Assembly (NCBI RefSeq): GCF_010500865.1
Contig: NZ_JAAAWN010000016.1
Location: forward strand, 24,748-88,747
Direction: 5' to 3'
Source of the DNA: Alteromonas profundi
GTDB lineage: Bacteria; Pseudomonadota; Gammaproteobacteria; Enterobacterales; Alteromonadaceae
Length of the DNA stretch: 64,000 nt
The notes under the pieces were generated by a model. That model searched no databases. It saw only the letters and a program-made list of their open reading frames with translations, and was not told where the DNA came from. Shown one piece after another: positions 45,704 to 55,057 of this stretch. Each line of letters begins with the position of its first letter. Within the stretch, counting starts at the first letter, position 1. Position numbers and translations under genes: made by a program.

Positions 45704-46435
45704 TTACTCACAAACAATGCCGTCACCGTCCCTGTCATACATAAACTCATAAGCTGGGTGGCCTCTTTTAACAGGGGTAATGCCATGACTTCGAGCTTCA
45801 GCACAGGTAATCTTGCCGTTGTTGTTCGTGTCATACCGCTCTAAGGGGTTACTGGCGCCACTAGCAGCAAAGTCCATTTGCTCAGTGTGTATGTCCTCAA
45901 AGACCATTTCAAAACTTGAGCAGTTACTCATAACCTCTTCAAGGCTAGTTGCCTCTGCTCTATCAATCGTTAAGCCGTACTTTTTTCTTACAGCAACAAC
46001 ACTATGACTAAACCAACACTTATTTCTTTCCGGTAGCCATTCTCCGCCGTCGTAGCCACATTTACCACCAGCACCACATCGATTCACGTTAGGGGCTGCT
46101 AGAGTTAGATTTAGAGGGTCTGTAGCAAAAGCAATCCTCACTTCTGGTGTAGCCTTACAAAGGCCCGAATCATGCCCTTCAGAAACACTGACAATATGTT
46201 CGATATCTGTTTCGCTATCTGTCTTGAAGTATCTTCCAGTATAGGGGCCGTATACCTTCCCCCCCATTGAGCGGACAATCTCATCTTCTACAGACTGGGG
46301 ATAAGGGTATTGGCTTTTCCTATCGAAGGGGGAGCACCGGTTCTCGGGTGCAACCTCTAGTCCTCTCCAGGTCTCAGCATTGCTAGCATCAATCACAAAT
46401 AGTGTTACAAACATAATTAAAATGGAAAATCGCAT
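45704..46435 (-). CDS. Secreted HNH-type nuclease with Excalibur domain
   Basis: A 243-residue protein with a signal peptide (cleavage near SNAET). The central region has DIEHIVSVSEGHDSGLC and, further on, NLTLAAPNVNRCGAGGKC, typical of secreted GmrSD/DUF1524-like HNH nucleases. The C-terminus is an Excalibur calcium-binding domain (YDRDGDGIVCE). Together these suggest an extracellular or periplasmic, calcium-dependent nuclease used for DNA breakdown or competition. It appears monocistronic. Confidence 0.82.
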   Translation of the reverse strand: MRFSILIMFVTLFVIDASNAETWRGLEVAPENRCSPFDRKSQYPYPQSVEDEIVRSMGGKVYGPYTGRYFKTDSETDIEHIVSVSEGHDSGLCKATPEVRIAFATDPLNLTLAAPNVNRCGAGGKCGYDGGEWLPERNKCWFSHSVVAVRKKYGLTIDRAEATSLEEVMSNCSSFEMVFEDIHTEQMDFAASGASNPLERYDTNNNGKITCAEARSHGITPVKRGHPAYEFMYDRDGDGIVCE

Positions 46436-46495
46436 GGTCTACCTCTGAGGGGCATAGGCTTTATTGACCTTAACCCCATTCGTTGTTTATTTATA

Positions 46496-47185
46496 CTAGG
46501 CGGTAATGTCGCGCTTAAGGTGGAATGCTTCAAATGTCTTATTCAAAGCTTCATTGTTCCAACCCACATCTTTTGCAATCGGTGTAAGAGCATCAGCCGA
46601 GCTGATGTAATACACTGCACGGACGCCGTTTAGCTGCATATCTTCAGTTAATCTCCTCGCTGAAACTCCTATTGAAGTAATGAACTTAGCAAGCCTTTTT
46701 TCCATCACCATGTATGCACCATGCAACCCCATTGAAGAGACTGTGTAGCCAGCAAATAGAATTAACGCGGGGGTAATACCGGTGTTTCTGTATTTTCGGA
46801 GTAACGAAAAGCGGCTTACTTCACCGTTGCTTCTGTAGTTATTTATTCGAGCCGGGTGGAGTATATGGTCTTCCCCTAAGAGCTTACCAATTGGCAAATC
46901 AGCACCCAAGATAATTCTGAACGTTCCTATAAATTCACCCTCTGTTCTATCGAACATTAGATAGTACTTTGCAAGTTCATCGTGGCTGTTTATTTCTAAT
47001 CCAGAAGTAGTTTCAGGTTCCCATTTAAATTCTTCACAATAAATTTTGTGACGTAATTCCTTGCATAAATTTATTTGTTCAACAGAATTGGCTTCAATAA
47101 AGGCAAATCGCTTTCCTATTTCACATAACAACTGACTGTAATTCTCTTTCACGCTTTTACTCGTTATTTTCGATAGCGGTGGCAC
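46496..47185 (-). CDS. LuxI/FeeM-like acyltransferase (PEP-CTERM-associated type)
   Basis: A 229-residue GNAT-fold protein resembling the PEP-CTERM/exosortase-associated acyltransferases and FeeM. It retains the LuxI-type residue pattern: Arg in LRHKIYCEEFKW, Phe and Trp in the same motif, Arg in GTFRIILG and Glu-x-Ser-Arg in GEVSRFSLLRK. Such enzymes transfer an acyl chain to an amino-acid or homoserine-type acceptor. No exosortase gene or LuxR-type regulator is in the window, so the product and role are open. Confidence 0.75.
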   Translation of the reverse strand: MPPLSKITSKSVKENYSQLLCEIGKRFAFIEANSVEQINLCKELRHKIYCEEFKWEPETTSGLEINSHDELAKYYLMFDRTEGEFIGTFRIILGADLPIGKLLGEDHILHPARINNYRSNGEVSRFSLLRKYRNTGITPALILFAGYTVSSMGLHGAYMVMEKRLAKFITSIGVSARRLTEDMQLNGVRAVYYISSADALTPIAKDVGWNNEALNKTFEAFHLKRDITA

Positions 47186-47396
47186 CTTGAACTTCTAACA
47201 AATAGGGATAACCGATCCGTCTAGTACCAGCCTTAACTTTCCTTACCCCGCCACTGAATGTTGGTGGGCCTTACCAGGTATGCTTCTCTTTACTGGTTTG
47301 AATAACGTTGCACATAAGCGCGCTAGTACAAATTGGAGGGAATTTAGCAGGTTGAATTGGTATAAAGCGTGGCATTGAAGGGATAAACCCTACTTT

Positions 47397-47663
47397 CTAT
47401 TTTATTTGTAGATATTTCCAGCATCCATTATTTAAAGAGGTAGCGAGTTTTTTTGCATCTTTCTTCAACTGGAAACATTGCGCATGACTGTTTTGTAAAA
47501 CGGACAGCGCTTGGTCGCTGTCTTTAACTAAAAATTGTGATGAAGAAAAGGTTCGCTCGGTAGTTACGATCACATTTGTCCACTCAATTCCCTGTACTTC
47601 AATCAGTGAACCAGTTTCAGTATAAAACTTGGGAGGGTTGTCTTTGTTTATAATGAACCACAT
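47397..47663 (-). CDS. Small hypothetical protein
   Basis: An 88-residue protein (MWFIINKDNPPKFYTETGSL) with predicted beta strands first and helices later. It overlaps the frame at 47648-47893 by 16 bases, suggesting coupled translation. No family recognised. Confidence 0.5.
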   Translation of the reverse strand: MWFIINKDNPPKFYTETGSLIEVQGIEWTNVIVTTERTFSSSQFLVKDSDQALSVLQNSHAQCFQLKKDAKKLATSLNNGCWKYLQIK

Positions 47664-47893
47664 TGTGATTGTTTCCTATTGTTGGTCCTCGCCAATTTTC
47701 TGAAAATTTGCCCTCTAATGGCCACAGACAAGACATCATCATGCTCATCCCTAGCAGCTATAGCAGAATCAGCCATCACTACAGAGTGCTCAACGGCCGC
47801 TCGCTCTTCATCAGTTTGAATTGCAAATTCTCCGTCAGCTTCGAAACCAATATCTCCATAATGAAAGGGCCTATAAAGTTCATCGTGTTTCAA
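47648..47893 (-). CDS. Small acidic hypothetical protein
   Basis: An 81-residue acidic protein starting at a TTG without a strong ribosome-binding site. It lies between two minus-strand genes and overlaps the downstream one. Its composition (EADGEFAIQTDEERAAVEHS) reads like real coding sequence. No family recognised. Confidence 0.4.
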   Translation of the reverse strand: MKHDELYRPFHYGDIGFEADGEFAIQTDEERAAVEHSVVMADSAIAARDEHDDVLSVAIRGQIFRKLARTNNRKQSQCGSL

Positions 47894-47927
47894 ATATTTA
47901 TTTTAGAAGTCATGATGAGAGCTTTTA

Positions 47928-48326
47928 TCACTCACTAATTTTGAACGTTTTCCGCATTCTGAAATCGAGAGCAAACGCCCCTATCCCCAGAATTATAAGA
48001 AATGGCTCATACTCTCCACCTATTTCACCTCCATTAAACCAATGCAGTAACGCAAGTAATATGATGATCGTATAAGCGAGAAGCGAACCTAAATAAAGAC
48101 CACAAACAACGCTAGGCTTGGTTTCAATGAGCTTGTCATTAAGAATTCCTAGCAGAACAGGGTATGCAAACAAACCGCTTGCCCAGACCCAATTCACACT
48201 TTCTGGGGAATGATATGCATAAGCAAAAAAAACAGCCAAAACAACTACTACGCTAAAACCTGACACGTACATTACTTTGTCTTTGTATTCTTTAAGCTCG
48301 TCAAATTCAATCGTGCTAAAAAACAT
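47928..48326 (-). CDS. Hypothetical membrane protein
   Basis: A 132-residue protein with about four transmembrane helices (residues 20-38, 46-62, 75-95 and 105-122). AGGAACGG lies upstream of the ATG. The family is not recognised. It probably heads a small operon with the two minus-strand ORFs downstream. Confidence 0.65.
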   Translation of the reverse strand: MFFSTIEFDELKEYKDKVMYVSGFSVVVVLAVFFAYAYHSPESVNWVWASGLFAYPVLLGILNDKLIETKPSVVCGLYLGSLLAYTIIILLALLHWFNGGEIGGEYEPFLIILGIGAFALDFRMRKTFKISE

Positions 48327-49074
48327 AACCCGTTCCTGTTTTCATTAATAACGTTAGTCTTTGCAAAGATATATAGAAATATTTTTGTCCTATAACTCAC
48401 ACACCTTCCAAATTAGATACTGATTGATCCCATTTGAATAATCCGTTCTGTTGAATATTAACACATCGACTATACTGAGCATGTTAGCTGTAAGCTCCCT
48501 TGTCTTTGACGATGTCTGCAACAACAGTACTTTATTTAATGTATGAATAATTGATTGCAGATAATCTTAATCCTCTTACATAGGAAACGATTTAATTGGC
48601 TAAGTTTTTTTGTTTTTCTACAGCCATAGAGTCGTTACTAGGAAATGCCCGCTTTGATATATTTTTAGCTGACGTATACCCCATCAACTCCAGTTCACTC
48701 AATAACCATCGCTTTCAATAAGAAAAATAACTTTAAAATAGGGTTTACCCCCTTTAACTTTTTATTACTTTTTCTATCTATTTCTAATGTGCATAGTTTT
48801 GACTCAATATTATTTTGAATGGATTTCTTTACTTATCAATGGTGCTATTAACGTATGGATGGTTTTGTTCACAATAGTATGAGCACGGATGAATAGGCAT
48901 ATCGTAATCTCTAGTATTTTTCTCTCTTGACCTAGAGCTATAGGCAGAAAATAAGGCAGATTTTGGGCCAACGAGCCAGTCGTGAAGGTATTTTCGTGTT
49001 ATATATTGATGAATATTGAATTTCAGGCACGAAAAAACTCCAGCATCTGGATTCTTCGTGAAATAGGTTTTGCG
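48327..49074. other. Long AT-rich intergenic stretch
   Basis: No gene of normal length. A minus-strand open run near 48600-48710 ends at TAA and encodes ELELMGYTSAKNISKRAFPS, possibly the end of a lost gene, but it lacks a convincing start. No repeat array or terminator is obvious. Confidence 0.4.
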
Positions 49075-49956
49075 TTAACAGCTATGTTTGCTTTTCATTG
49101 CTGCGAGGAATGCTGAATGTTCCGCTGGGGTCGCGGACGCTCCAGGTCTTTTCAGACCGTCATTTCTAACTTTTGTTACTTGAGTCGGAATAAACGTGGC
49201 GTACTGTGCCTTTACTAAGGTGGATCTGAGAGCTGTGTACCCAGCCCTCACTTTTTCAGCCATTTTTACCCGCGTAAACACAACTTTTTTAGTGTCTAAC
49301 TTGAGGCTAACAAAGCCTAATTCAACAAGTGTGTTTATAACTCGCCTCACTGTGCTTCTTGACCATTGCATCATCGTTGACAGATATGGAACACTCAGAG
49401 CTAGAGGGGTTTTAACATACTTGTCATTCCATTTAGATTTATTATGCAAAAAACCGTGTAAGACTAACACTTTGTGCAGATGGCGTGATTGATTTCGCTT
49501 CCACTTCTCCCCTTTTTTACTGGCTTGCAATGCTGTTACGTAGACTTTAAAGAAAACGTTTTTCAGCGGTCTTTTAGTCAGTTTTTTCGCACCTCTGAGC
49601 CCGTAAAGGAGTTCAGCTAATTCTGAAGAGAATTCTTTTGCGAACTCATGAGTCCCAATGGTTAGGTGATGAGATACTTCTTCGATATAACTATATTTCA
49701 AGTTATTTGTCTTATTCGCTGGTTTCTCAGCATGCTCGAGGAACTTCTTTTCGACAAGACTGTTGATTGCGGATCTTATTGTATTCGGAGAGTAGCCAAG
49801 ATTATTACACAGGCTTATTGTCGAACGCTTAAAAAGTTTACCTTTTTGCTCATCGCACGCAAAATACGAAACGAAAGAAAAGACATAAGCCTCTGTTTCA
49901 CTGAGATGCTCAAAGAGGCCTGTACTCATGAACACAAAATTAGTATTTTTACTCAT
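49075..49956 (-). CDS. Winged-helix DNA-binding protein, probably replication-related
   Basis: I start it at ATG 49956 (MSKNTNFVFMSTGL), giving 293 residues; the frame extends 22 codons upstream to a TTG. Two helix-turn-helix regions are visible, at about residues 20-80 (TISLCNNLGYSPNTIRSAINSLVEKKFL) and 200-240 (LSTMMQWSRSTVRRVINTLVELGFV). A paired winged-helix layout is common in plasmid replication proteins. It lies next to the RctB-like gene, so it may be a second initiator or a replication regulator. No family name is certain. Confidence 0.65.
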   Translation of the reverse strand: MSKNTNFVFMSTGLFEHLSETEAYVFSFVSYFACDEQKGKLFKRSTISLCNNLGYSPNTIRSAINSLVEKKFLEHAEKPANKTNNLKYSYIEEVSHHLTIGTHEFAKEFSSELAELLYGLRGAKKLTKRPLKNVFFKVYVTALQASKKGEKWKRNQSRHLHKVLVLHGFLHNKSKWNDKYVKTPLALSVPYLSTMMQWSRSTVRRVINTLVELGFVSLKLDTKKVVFTRVKMAEKVRAGYTALRSTLVKAQYATFIPTQVTKVRNDGLKRPGASATPAEHSAFLAAMKSKHSC

Positions 49957-50195
49957 TTTTTTACCAACAATTTTTAATAAATGCTGATAAAAAACGCTCA
50001 CGGAGTTGACGCGATCGGTCAATCCGCTAGAATAAAATTGTAACCGGTTCTAAAAGTTACAACCTGAAACCCGTGTAGTGCGCCAACACTCGCGGGTTTT
50101 GTCTCTTTAGCGCTTCTTATCTTCCCAACTAAGATCATTCGCTCTTCAATGAGCCGGTTAAAGATTCGATTTAATAACCGATGTATCCTTAACAG

Positions 50196-50312
50196 ATCTA
50201 ATCTTTATATGAATGTCTCTATAGATCAAGAATGATCCCGATTTATTTGAGATCTTTATATAGATTCGATCCTATGCTTAGTTATTGATTTACTTTAGTA
50301 AACATTCGATCC
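50196..50312. repeat. Dam-site-rich region with two ATTCGATCC repeats downstream of rep
   Basis: ATTCGATCC occurs at 50264-50272 and 50304-50312, 40 bp apart, in the same orientation. Three identical copies lie at 51830-51838, 52226-52234 and 54693-54701, all on the plus strand around rep and parAB. Further GATC sites occur at 50196, 50224, 50234 and 50251. Candidate initiator-binding sites within the 305-bp non-coding gap 50023-50327. Confidence 0.55.
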
Positions 50313-50327
50313 GAATTTAGATTGGGT

Positions 50328-51791
50328 TCAATAACTTTTATTTTCAATTTTACTCAGGATATGAAGCGCAGACATATCACGACGAAAGGCAATGACAGAA
50401 TAGCCATGGTCTTCTGAAAAACCAATATTTATTAGGTAGCCTTGTACTGTTGCTCGACCATACTCAATAATAAGTTCGCCTTTACGTTGCTCTGAAAGAA
50501 AGCTAGTTCCAATTTTTTTTGCTATCTTATTTTCAACAGCTGGACTGATCTTTGCGTTATAGGAGGGATCGGAATTAGCCAAAATCATATTAGAAAATTT
50601 GCGTTTAAATTCGTTTAAGCTTGATGATGGAGCCACTGATTCTCTTAATTCATTCCAGGAATAGATTTGTTGTGTCTGTCTTCCGGTAATAAGGTGCTCT
50701 CTAGCCCAAAGACCAAATAAAATTTCTATTTCATTTTTCGTTGCGAAGACATCACTATCAATAAGCAACATATCGTTGATTGCAACATTATTTTCTATCG
50801 CTGCAATAATATTTTGTACTGTAGAACGAGGGAACTGTATTACAGCTGCTTTTTTTTCTACTTTTTTTCCATCTTGGTAAGTAACTACCGCCTCCAATCT
50901 AAATAGCTTGTAAAAAAGCTCTATATCTTTTATCGAATCATGTTTTGCGTCATAAAAATCACGCATATCAAAAGTAGTGGCTGAAATTCTTTGTAGTGAT
51001 TGGATAGCATTGTTTATATACCCGCCCGCGGAAGCTTCTGTCAAAGGAACATCTTTAGCTATAGAAATAAGGGGCTCTAAAGGTAGGGTAAAAGTCTCAC
51101 CTATAGCGCTTTTCTCCGATATTTTGTTAGTTATATGTGTGATGAGCCAAGTAATAGCTCCCGCGTAGTAGCTCATATCTGGAAGATAAATTAACCTACC
51201 CTCTTCCGCTCTTGCTGTTATGCTAATGGGTTTGAGTTTATTTTCATGTTTTATTTTAATGGCAATGTTATTTGCTTTATCTTTGCGGTTGGTTCGCATT
51301 GCCTTTACTAAATATCTCACTATCTGCAATTCAATGAAGCGTGTCTTGTCGTCATACCTTTCTATATTTATTGTTTCAACGGTATTCGATGATACTTGCG
51401 GATATGAGTTTTCTTCGGCAATCGTTGTAAGGTCAGAAAGCGTTGCACCGCGAGGAACCACTAATTTAAACAGTTTTCCACGTCTTTTTTTTACTGGATC
51501 GGTTGTAATGAACTCGCTTTCTACAAGAGCGTCCTTTTCTAAAAGCGTCAAATGATGTCGGATATTAGAAACCTTTCGGTTAATTTCTTTTGATAAATAG
51601 TCGAGGCTGACCGTTAGTTCATCAAAACCTTGCGCGGCTATGAAAATATCTGAAGCTACAGTAGCTGATGTTGGTGAAACATTGAGAGAATTGCATAGTC
51701 TCATGAATTGCTTAAAATCAAACTCTTTACTAATCGAAACTAAAGGTGCTTTAAATCCATACTTTTCGGAGAGGTCAAATAGTTCACGCAC
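50328..51791 (-). CDS. RctB-like replication initiator (putative)
   Basis: A 487-residue protein with an N-terminal winged-helix region (about 60-120, SLDYLSKEINRKVSNIRHHLTLLEKDALV). A central part (about 150-330, with PLEPLISIAKDVPLTEASAGGYINNAIQSLQRI) resembles the RctB domain of the second-chromosome initiator of Vibrio. The similarity is partial and judged by eye. Its location beside parAB, GATC-containing repeats and an iteron-like array supports an initiator role. The 5' end itself contains one ATTCGATCC copy. If confirmed, this is the replication gene of the replicon. Confidence 0.65.
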   Translation of the reverse strand: MRELFDLSEKYGFKAPLVSISKEFDFKQFMRLCNSLNVSPTSATVASDIFIAAQGFDELTVSLDYLSKEINRKVSNIRHHLTLLEKDALVESEFITTDPVKKRRGKLFKLVVPRGATLSDLTTIAEENSYPQVSSNTVETINIERYDDKTRFIELQIVRYLVKAMRTNRKDKANNIAIKIKHENKLKPISITARAEEGRLIYLPDMSYYAGAITWLITHITNKISEKSAIGETFTLPLEPLISIAKDVPLTEASAGGYINNAIQSLQRISATTFDMRDFYDAKHDSIKDIELFYKLFRLEAVVTYQDGKKVEKKAAVIQFPRSTVQNIIAAIENNVAINDMLLIDSDVFATKNEIEILFGLWAREHLITGRQTQQIYSWNELRESVAPSSSLNEFKRKFSNMILANSDPSYNAKISPAVENKIAKKIGTSFLSEQRKGELIIEYGRATVQGYLINIGFSEDHGYSVIAFRRDMSALHILSKIENKSY

Positions 51792-51936
51792 TTTGGAATT
51801 CCGCTTTAAAGATTCTATTGATTGGTCATATTCGATCCAAAGGTTATCTGAGTTAACCTACGAAGTCTAATATGTTTGTAGTCTGAGTTTTGAATTAAAT
51901 GTATTCATGGCTAATTGCTAACAATTTTTATTGTAG

Positions 51937-51952
51937 AGTTCACCGGTGAACT
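51937..51952. promoter_or_regulatory. Palindrome AGTTCACCGGTGAACT, candidate parS, copy 1
   Basis: A perfect 16-bp palindrome in the 512-bp gap between the rep gene start and parA. The same palindrome recurs 135 bp away and, with one change, just after parB. Its position fits a partition (ParB-binding) site or parAB operator. Confidence 0.65.
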
Positions 51953-52071
51953 GGTGAATGGAACTGCGCTGAGACTACCTACATTGTTAGGTTTTTCAGG
52001 GGGCAGATTTGTGTAAGAACCATATTTTATTAGTTGACTACTGTAGTTAGCAGATTGCTGAATTCTTGCCC

Positions 52072-52087
52072 AGTTCACCGGTGAACT
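52072..52087. promoter_or_regulatory. Palindrome AGTTCACCGGTGAACT, candidate parS, copy 2
   Basis: Identical to copy 1 and 217 bases upstream of the parA ATG. Two exact copies of a 16-bp palindrome this close cannot be chance. Confidence 0.65.
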
Positions 52088-52303
52088 TACATTTGCATTC
52101 TTACATATTCATTTGGTTTTCAGCTAGATATTGCATATATCCAGTTAGTTTATTAAATTTCAATCGCATGCCGGTAAAGCTTCTTAGACTCTCACAACGC
52201 GTATCACTTAGAAAACATTTTAAACATTCGATCCGAGACATTAGCCGCTTTGCATGACAACATAAAACTCCTATTCGTCAGTCAATTAAAGTGGTGAGTT
52301 CCA

Positions 52304-53230
52304 ATGGGAGAGTTAGAGGTTTATAACGGATTAAAAGTTTTGTCGAGCTACCATCGCAAAGGAGGTGTGGGTAAAACATTTCTTGCTTCAACAATTGCAT
52401 ATCTTCTTGCTACTGGTGGTCCTGATGGAAAGGGTAAAAAACGACGAGTTCTTGTTCTAGACTACGATTCTCAACAGGATTCATCCAAAGCATTTCTAAA
52501 AATGGATGCAATACCTGGTGACGATGAATATGCAGCACCCCTACATCCAGATGTGGAAGAAATCAACGATCCAGATTGGAGTGGGAGAAATACGAGTACT
52601 GACATTCTTTTTGACTCGCCAGTTTATGAATATCCGACTGCTTTTGAGAATATAAGTGTGTTGCCTTCGGAAGGGAATGTAGACCGTGTATTGGCGCTTA
52701 CTTCAGAATCCGATAGATTAGTATCTACAATCACTACTCATATGAGAGAGTGGTTTTCGATAGAGGATATCGCAAACGATTACGATATCGTCATCGTTGA
52801 TAATCCCCCGAGTAAATCACCTGTATCGGCTGGTATGCTGGGCGCAGCTACACATGTAATAATACCAACTGAGCCTGAATATGATTCGATAGATGGAGTC
52901 CCTATGCTACTGAATCGTATAGACCGTATCAACGAGGGAAGGGCTGGGAATCCATTGCAAGTTATTGGAGTTATACCGAACAAAGTTCCCAGTAAATCGC
53001 GACTGACACAAAAAGATGAAGTTGCTCTAGCAAAACTTTACGATAAAGACGGGCCGACGGGAATTTATATGAGTCGCTTTTGGTTGCAGCAAAGAAACTG
53101 CTATAGGGTTATGGAAAGGCCTTCAGTAGATGAGTCTCATTTTAATTATGTTCATAACCATCATGCAATTGATGAAATGCAAAAGCTTTATGAATTGGTC
53201 ACAACTAGCTTATGGGGAAGTGAATCGTGA
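52304..53230 (+). CDS. parA: ParA-type partition ATPase
   Basis: A 308-residue ParA/MinD ATPase. The deviant Walker A box is HRKGGVGKTFLAST near residue 20; the A' motif VLVLDYDSQQDSSKAF and Walker B YDIVIVDNPPSKSPVS are present. Near the C-terminus QQRNCYRVMERPSVDES is family-like. There is no N-terminal winged-helix domain, so it is closer to chromosomal and type Ib ParA; repression of the operon may depend on ParB. Its stop overlaps the parB start. Confidence 0.93.
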   Translation: MGELEVYNGLKVLSSYHRKGGVGKTFLASTIAYLLATGGPDGKGKKRRVLVLDYDSQQDSSKAFLKMDAIPGDDEYAAPLHPDVEEINDPDWSGRNTSTDILFDSPVYEYPTAFENISVLPSEGNVDRVLALTSESDRLVSTITTHMREWFSIEDIANDYDIVIVDNPPSKSPVSAGMLGAATHVIIPTEPEYDSIDGVPMLLNRIDRINEGRAGNPLQVIGVIPNKVPSKSRLTQKDEVALAKLYDKDGPTGIYMSRFWLQQRNCYRVMERPSVDESHFNYVHNHHAIDEMQKLYELVTTSLWGSES

Positions 53231-54351
53231 GTGATAGAAAGCCAAGATCGAGAAGAACAGTGCGTAAAACATCACAAGAGGATTTGATTTCTAAATTCGA
53301 ATCAGGGGCAGGGGTTTCAAAGAAGTCGCAGCAAATGCTTGATGATCTAAAGCAAAGAGATAAATCAAAAGAAAGTGACGTTCACGACGACCCTCTTTTT
53401 AAAACTTCATCCGAAATTGATAGAGTGCTTGTTGACTACATTCAACCTCAACCAGATAACCCTAGATATCTTCCCGTAAAGTTTGTAAGAGGCATTGATT
53501 CTTCAGATACCAAATTACTCACCAACTGCGTTGTATGCGAAAAAGGTCTCCTAGAAAATAGGCTAGAGAAAAGTAACCCTCGGTATAATAGCGTGCAACG
53601 TGAGATAGAGGAGATTAGAGGACTTGCCGAGACTCTCAAGCATAGTGAGCTTGTTCATCCAATTACAGTTTGGCGAAAAAATATGGCCGACTATCCGATT
53701 GTATCTGGGCACAGACGTTATTATGCAATTAGGTTTTTATATGGTGGATTAATAAAAGTAAAAGTTAAAATTTATGCAGAGAAGCCAAAAAATCTTAACG
53801 TCCTTCGCCATATTGAAAACTTTTCGAGAAACGATTTAGCTTTACCAGATGCTCTCGAAAGTTACTCGAATGCGGTTCTTGAAATTGAGGCGCTTGAAGG
53901 CGGTGTTGTTAAAGAGGGAAGAGCAAGTGTAATTCAATCTTACCTTGGTTTAGGAAAGACTAGTTATTATCGCTATGAAAAAATTTATGAGTTTATTGAC
54001 GATGTAATGCCCTTAGCTAAAGACAATATTGTTGTATCCCTCAAAGCTATTTATGCAGAGATAAAGGCTGCAGAGAAGCATGGTAGGGATGCAGTGATTA
54101 CCTATTTACGAGAGTTAAAGGAGTCAGGTAAGTTCAAAAAATTTGATACGCCCAAACCAAAAGTTGGTAGGAAAAAAAGTTTTATTAAGCTACCCCGTAT
54201 CGAAGTGAATCAAGCCACAGCGGTAGAAAGGCTTCTAAAAGAAGATGTAACCAAGTTAGATATTGGAATAGATTGGTCCAAGGTGGACTATAAAAACCCC
54301 GCCGAAGTAGAGTCTATAGTAAAAACAGTTGTTCAAGCATTAGCCAAATAG
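53227..54351 (+). CDS. parB: ParB-type partition protein
   Basis: A 374-residue protein. An N-terminal ParB/Srx region (about 70-190) includes HPITVWRKNMADYPIVSGHRRYYAIRFL and the CTP-binding-type motif HIENFSRNDLALPD. The helix-turn-helix follows at about 225-265 (SVIQSYLGLGKTSYYRYEKIYEFI), then a long helical C-terminus. It starts at a GTG in a GTGA overlap with parA. It should bind the palindromes at 51937, 52072 and 54457 and work with ParA to segregate the replicon. Confidence 0.9.
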   Translation: MSDRKPRSRRTVRKTSQEDLISKFESGAGVSKKSQQMLDDLKQRDKSKESDVHDDPLFKTSSEIDRVLVDYIQPQPDNPRYLPVKFVRGIDSSDTKLLTNCVVCEKGLLENRLEKSNPRYNSVQREIEEIRGLAETLKHSELVHPITVWRKNMADYPIVSGHRRYYAIRFLYGGLIKVKVKIYAEKPKNLNVLRHIENFSRNDLALPDALESYSNAVLEIEALEGGVVKEGRASVIQSYLGLGKTSYYRYEKIYEFIDDVMPLAKDNIVVSLKAIYAEIKAAEKHGRDAVITYLRELKESGKFKKFDTPKPKVGRKKSFIKLPRIEVNQATAVERLLKEDVTKLDIGIDWSKVDYKNPAEVESIVKTVVQALAK

Positions 54352-54456
54352 CGCTCTGGAGATTTTTTAGTTAAGCCTGTACGGCTTACCTAGATTTCGT
54401 GGAGATCTCTTATAGTTAGATAAGAGGTGATTTAATATTCATGCTAAAAAAAAAGT

Positions 54457-54492
54457 TTTTCACATTAGTTCCCCGGTGAACTAATGTGAAAA
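54457..54492. promoter_or_regulatory. 36-bp near-perfect palindrome containing a parS-like core
   Basis: Two 18-base arms match at 17 positions. The centre is AGTTCCCCGGTGAACT, one base different from the candidate parS palindromes upstream of parA. It lies about 105 bases after parB. It could be a third partition site, an operator or a hairpin terminator, although no T-run follows. Confidence 0.6.
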
Positions 54493-55057
54493 TATGGTGT
54501 GTAGACCCCTTTATTGCTAGATTTTAGGATAATTGGAAAAGTTTTGTTGAATCTGTCTTTAACCGCAAAGTAACCAAGTTTTAAGGCATAAGAATCAAAC
54601 TTGGGTTGCAACCGTACGAGATTAATAACTAGCCGATAGGACTAGAATTCTAGTTTCTCAAAGACGTGCTAAAGATCATAATAATTTATGAGATTCGATC
54701 CAAGTATTTAGTCTTTATAAAACTCTTTCATTTAATAGTTTGTTTAGCTCTTCGAGTTGATAATAAACTTAATGCGGAAAATTATTTATATCGCTGATAT
54801 TCTGATGTTAGATATTCCAGTTAGGTTAGTAGGCTCACATACTTCTGTCGTCATCACTTATTTAAACTACAAACATTACCTTTTCAATTGCTAGCTCGGT
54901 CCCTTACTAAACTCTACTGTTTAAGGTTTCCACCTCTCATAGGGAACTTTCCTATTAGCTATTCTACCATCCAAGAGCAAGACCAATTATTTATGGAAAG
55001 TTAAACAATGCTTTGTGACATATGCACTATTTTAGTATCAATATTGCTGACCTTAAT

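Noticed and set aside
47669..47938. 89-residue plus-strand ORF
   Set aside because: It runs opposite a chain of three overlapping minus-strand genes and has no start signal.
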